A DNA stretch of 64,000 nucleotides from Haemonchus contortus (GCA_000469685.2 LS997567.1:5659374-5723373); one strand, 5' to 3'; counted from the first letter of the stretch, positions 9,950-21,580 are shown. Program-made: numbers and translations. Notes: generated from the letters alone by a model not told the origin.

Positions 9950-11565
9950 TGAAGTAAAGGGGGGATAAAGAAATCATGTGGGATCTAAGGCCTGCTCATG
10001 AAGTATCCCCGAAGTTGAAGAAACCTGAAGAATCAAGCTGACCTGTGTGACGAACGGGAGTCTGTGCTGCCCACTGCTGAACGTTCAAGGTGTGATGATG
10101 CTGGAGACCTCTAAATACGGTAGGATTAGGCGGACCATCAAAGCGACAAATGAAGGAAGGCTTGGGACGCATGAAGACATCGTCATATATCGTTTGGTAT
10201 CATTACATTCTACTGATTAAGTTATGTGTTGATAAAATTTACTTGTTTTATATTTTACAATTAAAATTCAGTAATATTAGTAATTAAAAAAATTAAAATT
10301 AGTAATCAATCTGTAGGGAAATTTTACTTGCATCATATCAATAATCAAACCTACATATTACGAATTAAGACATTATCGAAAAAGTTGTTCCCTACCTTTT
10401 CATACATTCATATCCCTCACTACCCCTCCTCCTCCTCCACCCAGGGGAAGTCTAAGCCCGATTTTGAAAAACATTTCAAAATTTTCATCGATCTATCAAT
10501 TTAATCATCAAATGAATTTCTAAAGAACCTTCACATTAAAATGAAAAGATGTATAAAAAAACAAAAACCGAGAACTCTTTATGAAACTCTTAAACTCAGG
10601 AGAAACAATGGGACCATTATAACTACGAAAGAACAACGCGTAGATTCGATTCTCATATTTCTCCATTTGACAGTGAAGCCAGAAAATCTGTGAAGACTAG
10701 GAGGGGAGCACTGATGAAGAAAATCTGAAGGACTCACCGTATCGTGTTCATATTCTTGCCTTTCCATGGTTTGTAACAAAGAGAGTATAGCCTCTTTGTT
10801 CGCTAAGAGGAACGATTGTAGTCCTGAATACCAAACTCATTAAATGAATGCAGTAAAAATGCAATATTTACACTGGAAAAGGGTCCCTAATAGAATTTAC
10901 TGAATACAGCTTCTATGGACCTTGGTAATCGTGGTAACAGGTGATGTCCGTTTGTAGTAGTAGTTAAATTCGTAAAAGGAGGTTTATGCTCAGTGGCTAT
11001 TCCTGATAAAACAGCTGAACGGCGTGGAAGATTCAACAACAGTGGTGCGAATTCATGAAACGGGAAATACGTGCCATAGCAATCGCTTCTTCATGAAGCT
11101 CGATTTTGCATGACAAACATGGGAATCGATCAATAACAGCTCTGTATGTAGAGCTGGAGCTAGAGTGTATGATTGATACGATTACGCTTTCATAGAAGGG
11201 CACTGGAATTTCTGAATGCGAACCAGAATATCATTATGGTTTTCGTGTCGGAAAATACGATTCGATAACTTCAATTTCAGCAGAAAAATGGTGAATTGCG
11301 CTTACAGCTGGTCTGGAAGTAAGCGAAACTACTAGTAGGCTTATATTAATTGCTTAATTTCAAAAAACCTTCAAAATTTACTTTTTGACAAAGAAAGAAT
11401 TTAGGCCACGAGTTAAAATTTTGGGACACGCTAGAATGTTCTAGAGGGCAGGGAATTTGTGGTATTCTCCTTGACTAGCAACCGTCCGTTTGAATTTCAG
11501 GCCTGTGAATACTATTTCGCCTTGAAATCGACTCCGCTCTGGCTGCCCATCTGAACGGCCCGCGT
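9950..11565. other. no gene recognised
   Basis: This is an AT-rich stretch (extreme at 10200-10560). The only item of note is a possible first exon on the - strand, with ATG at 10768-10766 and a gtgagt donor next to 10739 (MERQEYEHDT), which could belong to the SR gene 2 kb away. The link is unproven because the phase to the RS exon does not close without another exon. Confidence 0.35.
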
Positions 11566-11570
11566 GATAT

Positions 11571-11862
11571 GGGTGCACTTCGTTGCGCGCGTCCTTCAAA
11601 ACTAGGTCATGCCGCAGCCGTCGCATGCTGCGGGCCAGCCCGCGATCTTTGACAAACGTCGCAGTTGTCAGCGGGGCATACAAATTGCGCTTGGTCCACG
11701 ACAGTCAGCCAAAGAGAAGATAACACGGATAAGTGTACATCATCCGCTCCACAGACACTTGGTGGTACTGTAACGTCACCTCGAGACCTCAGTGGGGTGC
11801 GCCGCGCGCGAAATGGGCGGGGTGACCTACTTTCGACGGACGCGCGCAACGGACGTTCTTCC
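11571..11862 (-). mobile_element. MITE family A, copy 3
   Basis: This is the same element as 2622-2914 and in the same orientation, with ends gggtgcacttcgttgcgcgcg and cgcgcaacggacgttcttcc. Flanks share gtgatat (11564-11570 and 11864-11870), the remnant of a target duplication. Long frames on both strands through it are non-coding shadows that recur in every copy. Confidence 0.75.
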
Positions 11863-11869
11863 GGTGATA

Positions 11870-12900
11870 TTACCAGAAACAAACCTGATGTCCCAACACA
11901 TGAATTGTTGACAAGACGTGGCTGCAGCCGTACGACATTCGTCAAGCAGGCTCTGGTTTACAGAAAACGGATTTCGGTAGGACTCCCCACGAGTGGAAAG
12001 CACCTCAGCTATCCTTCGTGCCGGTCATTGCTTTTTTGCCTACCAGTAAAGATTTTTTTCCTGCAAATCGTCATTGAAGATGAAAGCTGAGTGCTGATTG
12101 TTAGCCAAACACAACAGAAAAGTTGGTATCAGCCTGAAGAACGCCACCAAAAACGCGAAAGGGGAGCTCTATGAGAAGGACGTCTTGATGTGTTGAACGT
12201 GGGACTCCGAGGAGTTGTTTACTAGGAGCTGCTGCCCCCTGGGCACACAGTAACCGACCGAATCTGCTCTTACCAACTACAGAAATCAGAGGACGCTGTT
12301 CTTCTAAGGGGCAGGAAAGTTGACGACGTTGCTCTATGTAGTCCATGATACTACCCGACCCACTTGGCAACGTTTACTTGCCATTGGTTGGGTAATACCG
12401 CATCATCCCTTCCAGACCTGACCCCGTCTGCCTCCCACGTGAACATTGATGTTGCATCTATGAGAGAAGAAATTCGCTGATTAAACCGAACTGGAAAGTG
12501 AAAATTCGCACTTCTCTAGTTCGTAGCAGTCAGTGTTTGGACTACCGGAAGTGAAAGTTGGGCGAAAGGTCGGACCTACGTCAAGGATCACGATGGTAAT
12601 CATTTCGTTGGTTGATATCCATCCACCGTAAAGTTACCGTTGTTCAAATTGTGGAATTTGGTGCAGAACTTCTCGGCCAATCTAATAAACTATAGAAGAT
12701 GAACGTCATAGTGGAAAAAAAAACGATTTCTCGGGCTTGATTTCAATAGGCAAATATGGTGACAAGAAGTTCTCCAAATTCAATTTTACATTCTTCAGCG
12801 AAAAAATGGCAAATTGTGCCTACAAGTAGTCTGCAAGTGGGCAAAATTACTAGTATGGTCGAGGGGTTCAGTAGAGAAGTCAATCTCTGAGCTATAGCTA
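11870..12900. other. no gene recognised
   Basis: A - strand frame at 12101-12370 (89 codons) has no recognisable domain. The rest shows no splice-bounded open frames or repeats that I can identify. Confidence 0.3.
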
Positions 12901-12904
12901 CATA

Positions 12905-13412
12905 CAGTAGCGCTCAAAAGTATTCGGCCAAATGCTTCTTCAATTATAATTTTCAGTCATAACTCCTTTCCTACTGGATCTAATCAAGCGAAATTTCAAT
13001 ATGTGTAGCATTGGTTTAGTGTGAACATTTACCACTATTAACCTGCAATCTGATCATGTTCCAGATATCCAAAAGGGCTTGAACAAAAAATCAACTGGGA
13101 ATACGAATGGTGATCCTTCTAGGAGTCCTTTCCTTTTTGCCATGTTTTAAGTGTACGAGTACTATTGTCGAACCCAGAAGAGAAGAAAAACGTACATAAG
13201 GTCGGAATAACTGCAGACATCACAAACTTGCTTTCAGCACAGTCTACGAACGCCTCCCCATTAGTATGTGGGTATGACAGTTTTGCAGACACGTAGTGTT
13301 GGACAGTGTAAAATATGCTTCAGCTAAACATATCAAAATTTCATGTGATTTGCTCCACTGGGAAAAAAGTTACGGCAAGTTAAAGTTGGTCGAATACCTT
13401 CGAGCGCTACTG
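12905..13412. mobile_element. non-autonomous Tc1/mariner-type element with long TIRs
   Basis: The left end cagtagcgctcaaaagtatt and the right end, which complements cagtagcgctcgaaggtatt, are inverted repeats flanked by TA on both sides (12903-12904 and 13413-13414). Similarity between the arms extends for roughly 100 bases (for example the caaatcacatgaaattttg-type block). The 508-bp body has no transposase frame. TA duplication and this TIR start are typical of Tc1-like elements. Confidence 0.8.
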
Positions 13413-13419
13413 TACCTCT

Positions 13420-14350
13420 GACCCTCTGACAGACCTGTGAACTGAACACGCTGAAGATTTGAGGGGGTTATCATTCTTCCTGGTCAAGTGTGAAGAGATT
13501 CCAATTCCCACAGAGCCCGAGACATTAGGCATGGTTATGGTTCCGTGAATAAAACCGCTTGGATCAGTTTTCAAATGATGTTTTATTGGCTTAGTGTAAA
13601 GTAAACATTAACAGTAAACCTTCTCTAGCCATCATTTAGAGCCGTAGCATCAACTAGCCTTACAAAAACTGTACAACCATTGGAGTTGTGAGAGCCTTGG
13701 AACATTCCATCTAAAACCTTGTCCCTATTATGCAACGTATATGCTCCACAGTCGAAGACGATGAAGTGTCAGCTTGTACCCTCTTCGAGCTCCTGCCTCC
13801 ATGCCAGCTACATACTATAACTTTCACTACGATCTCTCTGCCTATTTTGAGCTGAATCTGAACCTTGACTTCTGTTATTTTTTATTTTATTTGCTTATTT
13901 TATTTTCTTTTATCTTGTTATCCCTTCCAGTCCCCTTGGACCACAAGGGAGATACGTTGCTACACTATGGATTCCAGAGAGTGAGAGCCACTCGTGCTGG
14001 TGGAAGGAACGTCACTTTTTGGGTAATGATGGGCTTGTGGGCCCTATAGTAGGAGTTCCGTTTGCCCCACACAGTAAGTACCTGGGGGAAAATCTATCCG
14101 GGATGATTTTGAAGTTGTAGTTTTCTGCTAGCACCAACCTTTCTAACAATTATAACGAACAGCGTGGCACATCCCAGCGAAGGCGCCAGCATCTCCTTTC
14201 CCCCTACTTCCACTAGCGACTACTAGGGATCATTCGTCACTTTCCAGAAATAAAAGTAGAGGTTCATCCTTAAAAAAGAAAAAAAAACATCAGAAAAAAA
14301 CTATTTCCTTTTGGCTTCTGTAATCAATCATTCCCCTTCACATGATCTCA
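13420..14350. other. no gene recognised
   Basis: The + strand frame at 13774-14049 is hydrophobic because of T-rich sequence and has no splice context or family resemblance. No other structure was noticed. Confidence 0.3.
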
Positions 14351-14355
14351 CTCAA

Positions 14356-15020
14356 AGGCACGGTTCATGATAAAAAAGGTTACTGAATTCTTCCTTGAGG
14401 AATACTCAGCGCCCCCCATGGGTGGTAGAAGGGACCCTCTCGCTCCCACAATCTGTGCGCTTAGAGCATAGTGGAAGCCCCGTTGCTGCCGTAGTTCGCT
14501 TTTCCGCCCCTCGATCGGTGTCACGTTAGACGAGCGTCTAGAAAATACAGATTGCTATTATTCGTTCTAGGACCCACGCACAATCAGCTAATCGCCGAAT
14601 GATTAGGCGATGTTTTTCTCCCATTCTTTTTTCCTCTGCCTTTCTTTTTGCTGCCGCGATCCCTTATTTGATTCCCTACTCCTGGAGGCTGGAAAAGGTG
14701 AGCTACCTTGCTGTTACTAGGGGTTTTTGTTTATTTATGCTTATGAGTGAATTAATTTTGGCTTACCATTGTCTGTTGTTCGCACCAGGACCCACACGCG
14801 CGCAGTGAAACACACTATTTAGCTCGTCCGGACGCCCCACTCTTCTTCATTTTTCTGGTTTCATTCTCGTCCAGCCCCCTTTTAAACGCTTTTTCGAAGT
14901 CTTTTTTCACTTTGGAAACACCGATTCACGCAGTTTCTCCACTTTCATCGCACTATTTTCGACCTTGTCTTCCATTTTCATCATAATCTGGATTATCCAA
15001 AATTATCGCGAACTGTGCCT
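14356..15020. mobile_element. TIR element family E, copy 1, about 665 bp
   Basis: The left end aggcacggttcatgata and right end ttatcgcgaactgtgcct are inverted repeats matching those of the compact copy at 17371-17561. The interior contains a segment (14500-14600) that recurs inverted at 1500-1650. No transposase frame is visible. Confidence 0.5.
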
Positions 15021-15191
15021 TTAACAAAGCTCGAAGGATGATCTTAAGTTTATTTTGGAGTTTGCAATTTTTCAACACTTAAAAACACCTAAAAGTCTGC
15101 CCCAATGTTCAAAAGAGGGTCCAGTTCCCGGGATCAAGCAACCTTTGCTCATGCTGATTGTTCATTTCGCCGAGGATATTGCAACGAAACA

Positions 15192-15376
15192 AAAGCTCTC
15201 AACGATCTTTTGTCTGCAGCGTTGATGTTGCACATTCGCGCTGTAAAAACGTCAGCATAGTCTCATGAAGTTCCCCGAAATCATGGAAGAGATGGATATC
15301 GATCGGGGAATCAACGGCTGCTGCGATCACACCCATGAACTCCCTCAGCATACAATTACATTTTTTCTACATATCC
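15192..15376 (-). CDS. possible coding exon, unidentified
   Basis: On the - strand a frame of about 60 codons follows a possible tag acceptor and reads REFMGVIAAAVDSPIDIHLF and onward to TQ..KDR before a TGA. The composition looks protein-like, but no donor is needed or seen, no family is recognised, and such a length can occur by chance. It is surrounded by repeat-rich DNA. Confidence 0.2.
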
Positions 15377-15399
15377 AGTGTATTCGAGATTAGCCTTCT

Positions 15400-16705
15400 A
15401 GTCCCACTCCTTTGGTTAGAGATGGGGGGAATTTAAAAATGGCTACTACTCGTCCATGTTTCTCCCACCAGTAGGGTTCATCCTCTCCCACGCTTTGGCC
15501 GCCCCAACAGGTGACTTTTCGTGTGATTGCTGCTTTTTTACACCCGAACAATGTCTGAAGAAGTATTGCATAAATCAAGTACTGCATTCAAGCAATTGGT
15601 GATTAATAACTGATGACGTCACACATGAAAAAGTATTGTTAAAGGTCTAATGTGAAATATCCAAAGTCCCATTACTGCTACTGCATTACTAGATAATGAC
15701 TTGAGTATGCTAACGGTTCTACCAGTAATAGCTGGATGGGAAAGTTGAAAGACAAAACATGTGCAGCTAATCACACTCAACTGTTATACTACCAAGTAAC
15801 TACAACTTAGCTGCTCAAATAAGTTCAAACAGTGACCAGCACACGCTGGGCAACTTATGGTGACGACCTGACTCTGAAGGGGACCATATCTATGATATGT
15901 GGCCGTAGACATTCGGACTGATGAGATTCTCGAAAGCGACATCCCAGTGGGCTAGTTCGAGGCTTCCATATGCTCACCGACCGTCTGCAGCTTCAATTAG
16001 CTTCAGAGAGAAAGAGAGATGGGGAAAAAAGGAAAGAAAGAGGAAGATGAAGATTCTCAAGGCTTTTTCGCAGAGTGGACATTACACATTGATCTCTTCA
16101 CATCTTCTGAAGTTTTGCTTACAATTTAGGACGGGTAGGAAGGTTCAGAATCGAAACTTGAATGTGTGGCGCATTTTGTAAACAGTAACCAGTCGGGCGC
16201 TTGAATAATATAAAATAAAATAGGAGGAAAATATAATATATTACTAGTGCTTATTTGAAAGCAAATAAAGTAAAATAAAAGGTAAAAAGTAAAACAAAGT
16301 TTGAGTAAATATGAATTGTAGACTAATTGACTTTATAACTAATCCTTCATCTCAACTCTGTTCAATTTAGTCGAAACATAGGCGAACGCTAGAGGACTTA
16401 AAAATTGTAACTTTCGGTTGCGGGTCACTCTACCATTTAACTTTTGAAAAAATATTAACAAGTAATAAAATTGAATAATAGTTCCAGAGTTATGGAGTCA
16501 GTTGAAGGTTGGGGTTTTTAGGGTCTCTGAATGATATCAAGAAAGCAGCAGAACACTGGTCGAAAGTGCAGCGAAAGTTCAGAAAGCAAGCATCAAGTGA
16601 AAGACTTGGATGATGGTAAACACTCTAATCTCCTGCAGTAATCAGTAAACTGAGAGTTCTAGCGTGAATTTCAGAAGTACTACTTAAAATAGATATTCGA
16701 ACACT
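15400..16705. other. no gene recognised
   Basis: This is AT-rich, notably at 16200-16480. Short open frames carry no recognisable motif. Confidence 0.3.
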
Positions 16706-16709
16706 AGGA

Positions 16710-16870
16710 ACTCACAAGGTTGGCGATTTGTGGGCAAAACTCCAGTCTCGGACGGGACTCGAACCCGTACTTGTCCTTTCCGGGGACCGTGCTCTTATCC
16801 CTTACACTACCGAGACCCCACTTGCCCTCGCCTTCTTAATGGCTTATATGCCATAGCTTATCAGCACTCA
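16710..16870. repeat. left arm of a 161-bp inverted repeat carrying a tRNA-like gene
   Basis: This is the mirror of 17001-17160, with about 130 bp of unique spacer between. Differences between the arms are few (for example cccacttgc against ccccgcttgc). Identity extends well outside the tRNA-like core on both sides, so the whole block was duplicated or the locus is a foldback element. Confidence 0.85.
16744..16816 (-). tRNA. tRNA-like gene, - strand copy (probable pseudo-tRNA or SINE head)
   Basis: This is identical over 73 nt to the + strand copy at 17054-17126. It can fold as a cloverleaf with a 7-bp acceptor stem (gtctcgg/ccgagac), a 5-bp T stem (acggg/cccgt) and a perfect B box (ggttcgagtcc). 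The predicted anticodon loop is ccggaaa, anticodon GGA, with C instead of the near-invariant U33. Confidence 0.5.
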
Positions 16871-17000
16871 CACGTACAACGTGTTGAGCCGGTCGGCCGA
16901 TATCAGCACAGAACCGATAAGCTGTAAGCTTTACATGATATAACTTGTTTTGACTTGATGTTTGTTAAGTCAAAACAGTGCTAATAACAGTCAATTGTTT

Positions 17001-17160
17001 GAGTGCTGATAAGCTATGGCATATAAGCCATTAAGAAGGCGAGGGCAAGCGGGGTCTCGGTAGTGTAAGGGATAAGAGCACGGTCCCCGGAAAGGACAAG
17101 TACGGGTTCGAGTCCCGTCCGAGACTGGAGTTTTGCCCACAAATCGCCACCCTTGTGAGA
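17001..17160. repeat. right arm of the 161-bp inverted repeat
   Basis: This is the reverse complement of 16710-16870, from gagtgctgataagc through to cttgtgag. See the left arm for details. Confidence 0.85.
17054..17126 (+). tRNA. tRNA-like gene, + strand copy (probable pseudo-tRNA or SINE head)
   Basis: The acceptor stem gtctcgg pairs fully with ccgagac. The D stem gtgt/gcac has an 11-nt loop. The anticodon stem gtcc/ggac (4 bp) closes loop ccggaaa. The T arm acggg-ttcgagt-cccgt is perfect. The A box (tagtgtaaggg) and B box (ggttcgagtcc) are intact, so Pol III transcription is plausible. An anticodon GGA would be serine, but serine tRNAs have a long variable arm that is absent here, and position 33 is C. 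A tRNA-derived element is therefore more likely than a working tRNA. Confidence 0.5.
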
Positions 17161-17370
17161 CTTTCGCTTCGCGCACTGCGGCGTTAAAACAGCAGTTAAC
17201 AAACATCAAGTCAAAACTAGGAACTCAGTTATATCGCTAGTTTCGAAAGTCCATAGGTTTTCTAGTTGAGTCTTCTAACTTTCAAAACTTGGTCGCGGTA
17301 ATTTCACGTCTGAGAAGTCACAAGTTCTCTTCTCTCATCTGCCGTAAGCAAAAAAGGTACGACTTTTATA

Positions 17371-17561
17371 GGCACAGTTCACGATAGTTTTGGGGTAGAT
17401 CTCTACAACCTCCATGACACAGTGGAAACTCGTCCCTCTGTGGGTGTGTATGTCGACCATGCTGGTTTTGGAGCCCCTATTACACCCCTTGAATGATCCT
17501 GAGGGTCACAGGCTTCACCCAGAGGAATGTCCCGGGAACCATTTCTATCGCGAACTGTGCC
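17371..17561. mobile_element. TIR element family E, copy 2, compact 191 bp
   Basis: ggcacagttcacgatag at the left and ctatcgcgaactgtgcc at the right are inverted repeats, flanked by TA on both sides (17369-17370 and 17562-17563). The interior (ctcgtccctctgtgggtgtgtatgtcgac..) matches 51560-51640 in copy 3. The - strand frame across it is a shadow. Confidence 0.8.
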
Positions 17562-17599
17562 TATTAAAAAAAAAAGTATAACCTTTATTGAGGACAAGT

Positions 17600-18900
17600 G
17601 CTGTGCAGCTTTGCGAAAGTATTACGAGGGAAGTATCAGGGGCGTTTTAAAAGGGTATACTCCATTTGATCTTCCCCCTGGTGGTCGATGAACTTACTAT
17701 TACTGCTATATGGTAATTCGCTGTGTTTTCATTTTCTCGCTCGACCCTTATCGCATTACCCCAATAAGTGAGCCATTCCGATAATAACTTGCATATAGTT
17801 ATGTAGTAATCAGGTTTATGCGATTGGAACGCATTTCGATCTCATAAATTGGGCCGTATAAATGGAATTAATCGACGCATTAACTTCATCGATGTTGAGT
17901 ATGGGGAAATTAATGAAAACTGGTAATTGCAGTCGTTACGGAATATTTTCCGAGTCTAAAAAACTCAACGGTAACATTACTCCTATAGTGATATCACGTT
18001 CAGTGCCCATCTCGGAAACAGCCACTTGAACTTCTGCTCCCTCGCCATTGGTGGACTCTTGCTCGTCAAGGAACTGGGCCAATACCGAGCTTCACGTGCT
18101 CGGATGACTCCGCCTCCATGCCTCGCATGGGCTATCAGTAAAGTTTCTCTTCGAAACACTGGGGAATGACGATTTCATTGACACCGATCTGACCCACCCC
18201 GTTGAATGAAAGGGAAAAATCATATGTTGGGGCTGATCATACTCTTCCAGAGGACTGTAAGCGGAATTTAATTCGGAATATAATTTCAGAAATGGTCTGG
18301 CGATGGTGGGCGACCTGTACAAAGACTGTACTTCGACGTAATTCGTAAATTTCAACCATTCCTACAAACCAAGGTTCTACCCAACCCTGGCCTCTGAAAA
18401 TCTGTGGGAAGGGTAGGGTGGTAACTACCCCCACTGCCCGGTAGACTTCAAGCCGCAATTACTCACCTGTGGTTAATGTGTTTATACGAAGGTAAATGAA
18501 ATGAAAGAATAACAAATTAGTATTAGGTTCCTCATTAGAGTTCTACAAGTAAATAACCAATCCAGAGACTAAGAAGACATCAGTAAACATTGACCAAACA
18601 GCTTTTTTAGAATGTTTTGCACATGTGGGTGACTTGTCAGAGGCATTTATCAAAGGTTTCTATTTTGTACACTAATAATGCATAAATTACTATTACTGCG
18701 AGAAAGTAATGAAGCGGAAAGCATGGAATCAGAAAACATGCGTGTTAATGAGTAATAAATAGTTCACCGGTAAAGTAAACTCCATAAAACATAGTAAGCT
18801 CAAAGAATGATGACATGTGTGGATGTTTACGCCTTCAAAATGACGTAAATAAACAATTACTCACCTCGCATGGCAACCTCCGATTCTGGATGCATCGTTG
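17600..18900. other. no gene recognised
   Basis: A - strand frame at 18092-18355 has no recognisable domain. No convincing exon or known repeat was noticed. Confidence 0.3.
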
Positions 18901-18908
18901 CCGGTCAG

Positions 18909-19098
18909 CAACATCCACTGGCCTCGTGGCAACGGTGAGATGCGGAATAGTCCACGAGGGCGTTCCCGGGCCGACGATGAGGCACACGAAGTCCCAAACC
19001 ACGAAAAACTGCTCAATGCGTTATTACAGCGTAGGGCATCAACTAACGAACGACACGAGGATGATGATGAGAAGAGGAAAAACGTAATGCCTCAATAG
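18909..19098 (+). CDS. possible terminal exon of an unidentified gene
   Basis: After a possible acceptor (gccggtcag) the + strand frame encodes about 62 residues, beginning NIHWPRGNGEMRNSPRGRSR and ending in KNVMPQ before TAG at 19096-19098. It is charged, with an acidic run (EDDDEKRK) near the end. The frame is also open upstream to 18849. The opposite strand has a competing donor-like gtgagtaa at the same place, so strand and reality are uncertain. Confidence 0.25.
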
Positions 19099-19621
19099 TG
19101 AACCGTGGGTTCAATGACTAGTGCGGTCACGGTAGTGCGCAGTAATAACCAGGTAATGATGAAAACGATCACGATGCGAAGGAAAACTTGAGAGCATGGA
19201 ACTGGGTCGAATCTGCAGACAAGTGTGTCGATCAGAACAGACAACGTAATGTGATATGTGTTCGAGGAGAATGATGTTGTTCTCGTTCCCCCTTTGTTGT
19301 ATGAGCACCAGGAGCTCGATCATGAGACTTCTAACAATTACTAGTATCCCTGTCCTATGGGGCTAACTACAAAGCACGTCATTGCAGCAATGACTCCAAT
19401 CCCACTTTCACCGTGGAGTTCCGTGGATTTCCTCCAAATGTCATACTCCAAGTCTGTCCAATACGCAAACTCTCCCACTCTCCCGCTGATGGGAGGAGGA
19501 GAACAGGGGAAGGAAGGAGAGGATGTGATGACGAAGTGTACACATAGCAGCTTTGGGATGAGACCCTTTCGAAACTCCCGATAACCTTACAGTATCCTCT
19601 TTTCACATACGTAATCCCTGC

Positions 19622-19703
19622 CTACGGTAATGGACTACTCCTCTTCCCTCGTTTGTGTGTTCCCCCGCACAAGTGAGGGAGCAGTACTGGTCCACTACCG
19701 TAG
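19622..19703. ncRNA. 82-nt imperfect hairpin
   Basis: The arms ctacggtaatggac... and ...gtccactaccgtag pair over about 36 positions with roughly 80% complementarity around a tgttccccc loop. The size fits a miRNA precursor or a small foldback element; nothing decides between them. Confidence 0.3.
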
Positions 19704-20214
19704 GCGTCCTGGCCGCTATCCCAGAAAGTTGCATTATTTAATCAAATTTTTTTATTATATCCGCTCAGGCCAAAGTGCAGATAAAGGGAGGGAGAGTGGG
19801 GGTGGAATAGAGGCCTAAATGGCCCTTCGAAGAAGAATTCCACTCTACTTGAATCGTTCAAAGCTCAACTAGAACCTAGGCCTCTGCGGTGCCTGAACGG
19901 GATGACACGACGACCGTGACGATTTCTCATAACAAAATATTTACGATCATAAGGAGACCATGTGATCATGCGTAATTAATACGATATTTGTTTATCTATT
20001 TACTTATTAACTAACTTGTTGACTTATTCGTTTAACAATTCCCTGTAATCGCTCCTACAACTCTCAAACTAAAGGTATCCTACACAAAGCTCAACCAATG
20101 TGTATGTACGAAATAAGTGGCATGACAAAAAATATTGATTTTTTTGATCTTTGTAAAAAAAATTAAGATCCACTTTTCCCTTATCGTTCTCCGAAAATAG
20201 CCGTGAACTAAAAA

Positions 20215-20653
20215 TCATCTACTAGTATCGCCTTGATCAAACTTGTAGATCTCTCGCAGTCTGTCCTCACCTGAAGGAAGCTGAGTGTCAAGTTTGAGCA
20301 CGAGCTCGCTCTCAAATTCTTGGATTTCTTGCATGAAGCAAGAATCTCTTACACTTTGGTTTATCTGCATTTCTTGTCTGCGGCTATGTGAATTGATGTC
20401 ATCGGTGGCAGCAACAACAACAGCACTTAACTGCTTTGATTACTGCTGTAAGGGATTGAGTCAAAACAAGTGACTACTAGAGTGGCACTAGAATGGTATC
20501 AGCGTTTTAGACATTCTAAATCAAAAAAACACTTTTCTGTTTCCCAGGAACAATCTGACGGTAGACGGTGATGAACGCTGTCTTACACGGTCCTCCCTCC
20601 ATCGACAATTCGCCTCGCTCATTCAAAAAAGCTCCAACAGGACCAATTGTCAT
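20215..20653 (-). pseudogene. coding-looking remnant, two frames, unidentified
   Basis: Read on the - strand, 20653-20516 encodes MTIGPVGAFLNERGELSMEG and about 25 further residues. Frame 20430-20215 (72 codons, after a possible cag acceptor, ending TGA) encodes a helical, charged sequence including EIQEFESELVLKLDTQLPSG. Both look like real protein, but the phases do not join with the donors available. They may be exons of an unrecognised gene or a decayed element. Confidence 0.3.
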
Positions 20654-20872
20654 AATACGGTCTAAAAAGTAGCCCAGACTACTAGTTCAACTGCTTTCGC
20701 CTTTTCAGTAATTTTTGGCCAGTAAGTACAGTTATAGTAGATGTATTGTTTTCATCACTTCATACAAGCCTTCAGCGAGTACAGGAGTAGCTGGAGCACT
20801 ACGACAGAAGGGACCAGAAGGTTGAACCTTCAAATGGCATGAATTGGCATTATTAGACCACAATTATGGAAA

Positions 20873-21580
20873 ATGGGCTTTAAATTGGATTGGAGATTAT
20901 GCTTGAGCTATAGAAGTCACCGAATGCGGTGTAGAGGAGAGAGTACAGACAGCATGAGAAAATCGTCTACGGTTCAAACGCGAAGTATAAAACTGGAGCA
21001 AGTTGACCGTAAACCGGATCGCCTATATGACTTACGAATGGAAAACGTTATGAAAGAAGCTAACGATGAGCGTTCCCAAACGATCCGATAAAGAATTAAG
21101 ATTTAGTGGATTTAGTAATCAAAATAAATCACTCAAAGTTTTTAATGATCGGCAAGTGATCGTGTACTCGTCCGCTTTCAGCCCGACAGAACTAGGCCCC
21201 GCAGGGCTTCACGCAACACCATGAGCAGAAAAAGGGGATGTTCCGGAAGAAAAACGGTCAGTCTCAATCACAAGTTAGTATCATGGTCGGGGATGTAGAA
21301 GATCCCCATTTGACAAATGTGACAGAAAATAATATCAATTTCGTAGTCGATTCTTCCTCGGTGACATCTGACCCACCAGGGTTGGAAAACAAATTTGAGC
21401 CAATCTGCAGCCCAGCAACGGACATGGCAACCATAGAATCATGTTAAATGGGCTCCATTATAGAAAATGACGCAAAGCCCACCAGCAAGTATAAGAAAAT
21501 TCGCCGTTTTAGATGGGTTCTGATGCTGACGAATTTCAACTATGAGAGAGTAGAGAACATACTACAACAACCCTTTTAGG
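20873..21580 (+). pseudogene. coding-looking remnant with in-frame stops, unidentified
   Basis: The frame 20873-21091 (72 codons; ..KLEQVDRKPDRLYDLRMENV..) is followed by a frame from 21238 that reads through GDVEDPHLTNVTENNINFVV to a TAA at 21445-21447. It then continues in the same frame for 41 more codons (..SKYKKIRRFRWVLMLTNFNY..) to 21570. A single stop in an otherwise open frame suggests a broken gene or element. No family was recognised. Confidence 0.3.

Noticed and set aside
11607..12090. 112- and 141-codon frames on both strands
   Set aside because: Both pass through MITE family A copy 3, with peptide text repeated in copies 2, 4 and 5; no splice sites or domain.
18092..18458. Two - strand frames of 87 and 73 codons
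   Set aside because: No motif, splice context or repeat match; lengths are within chance.
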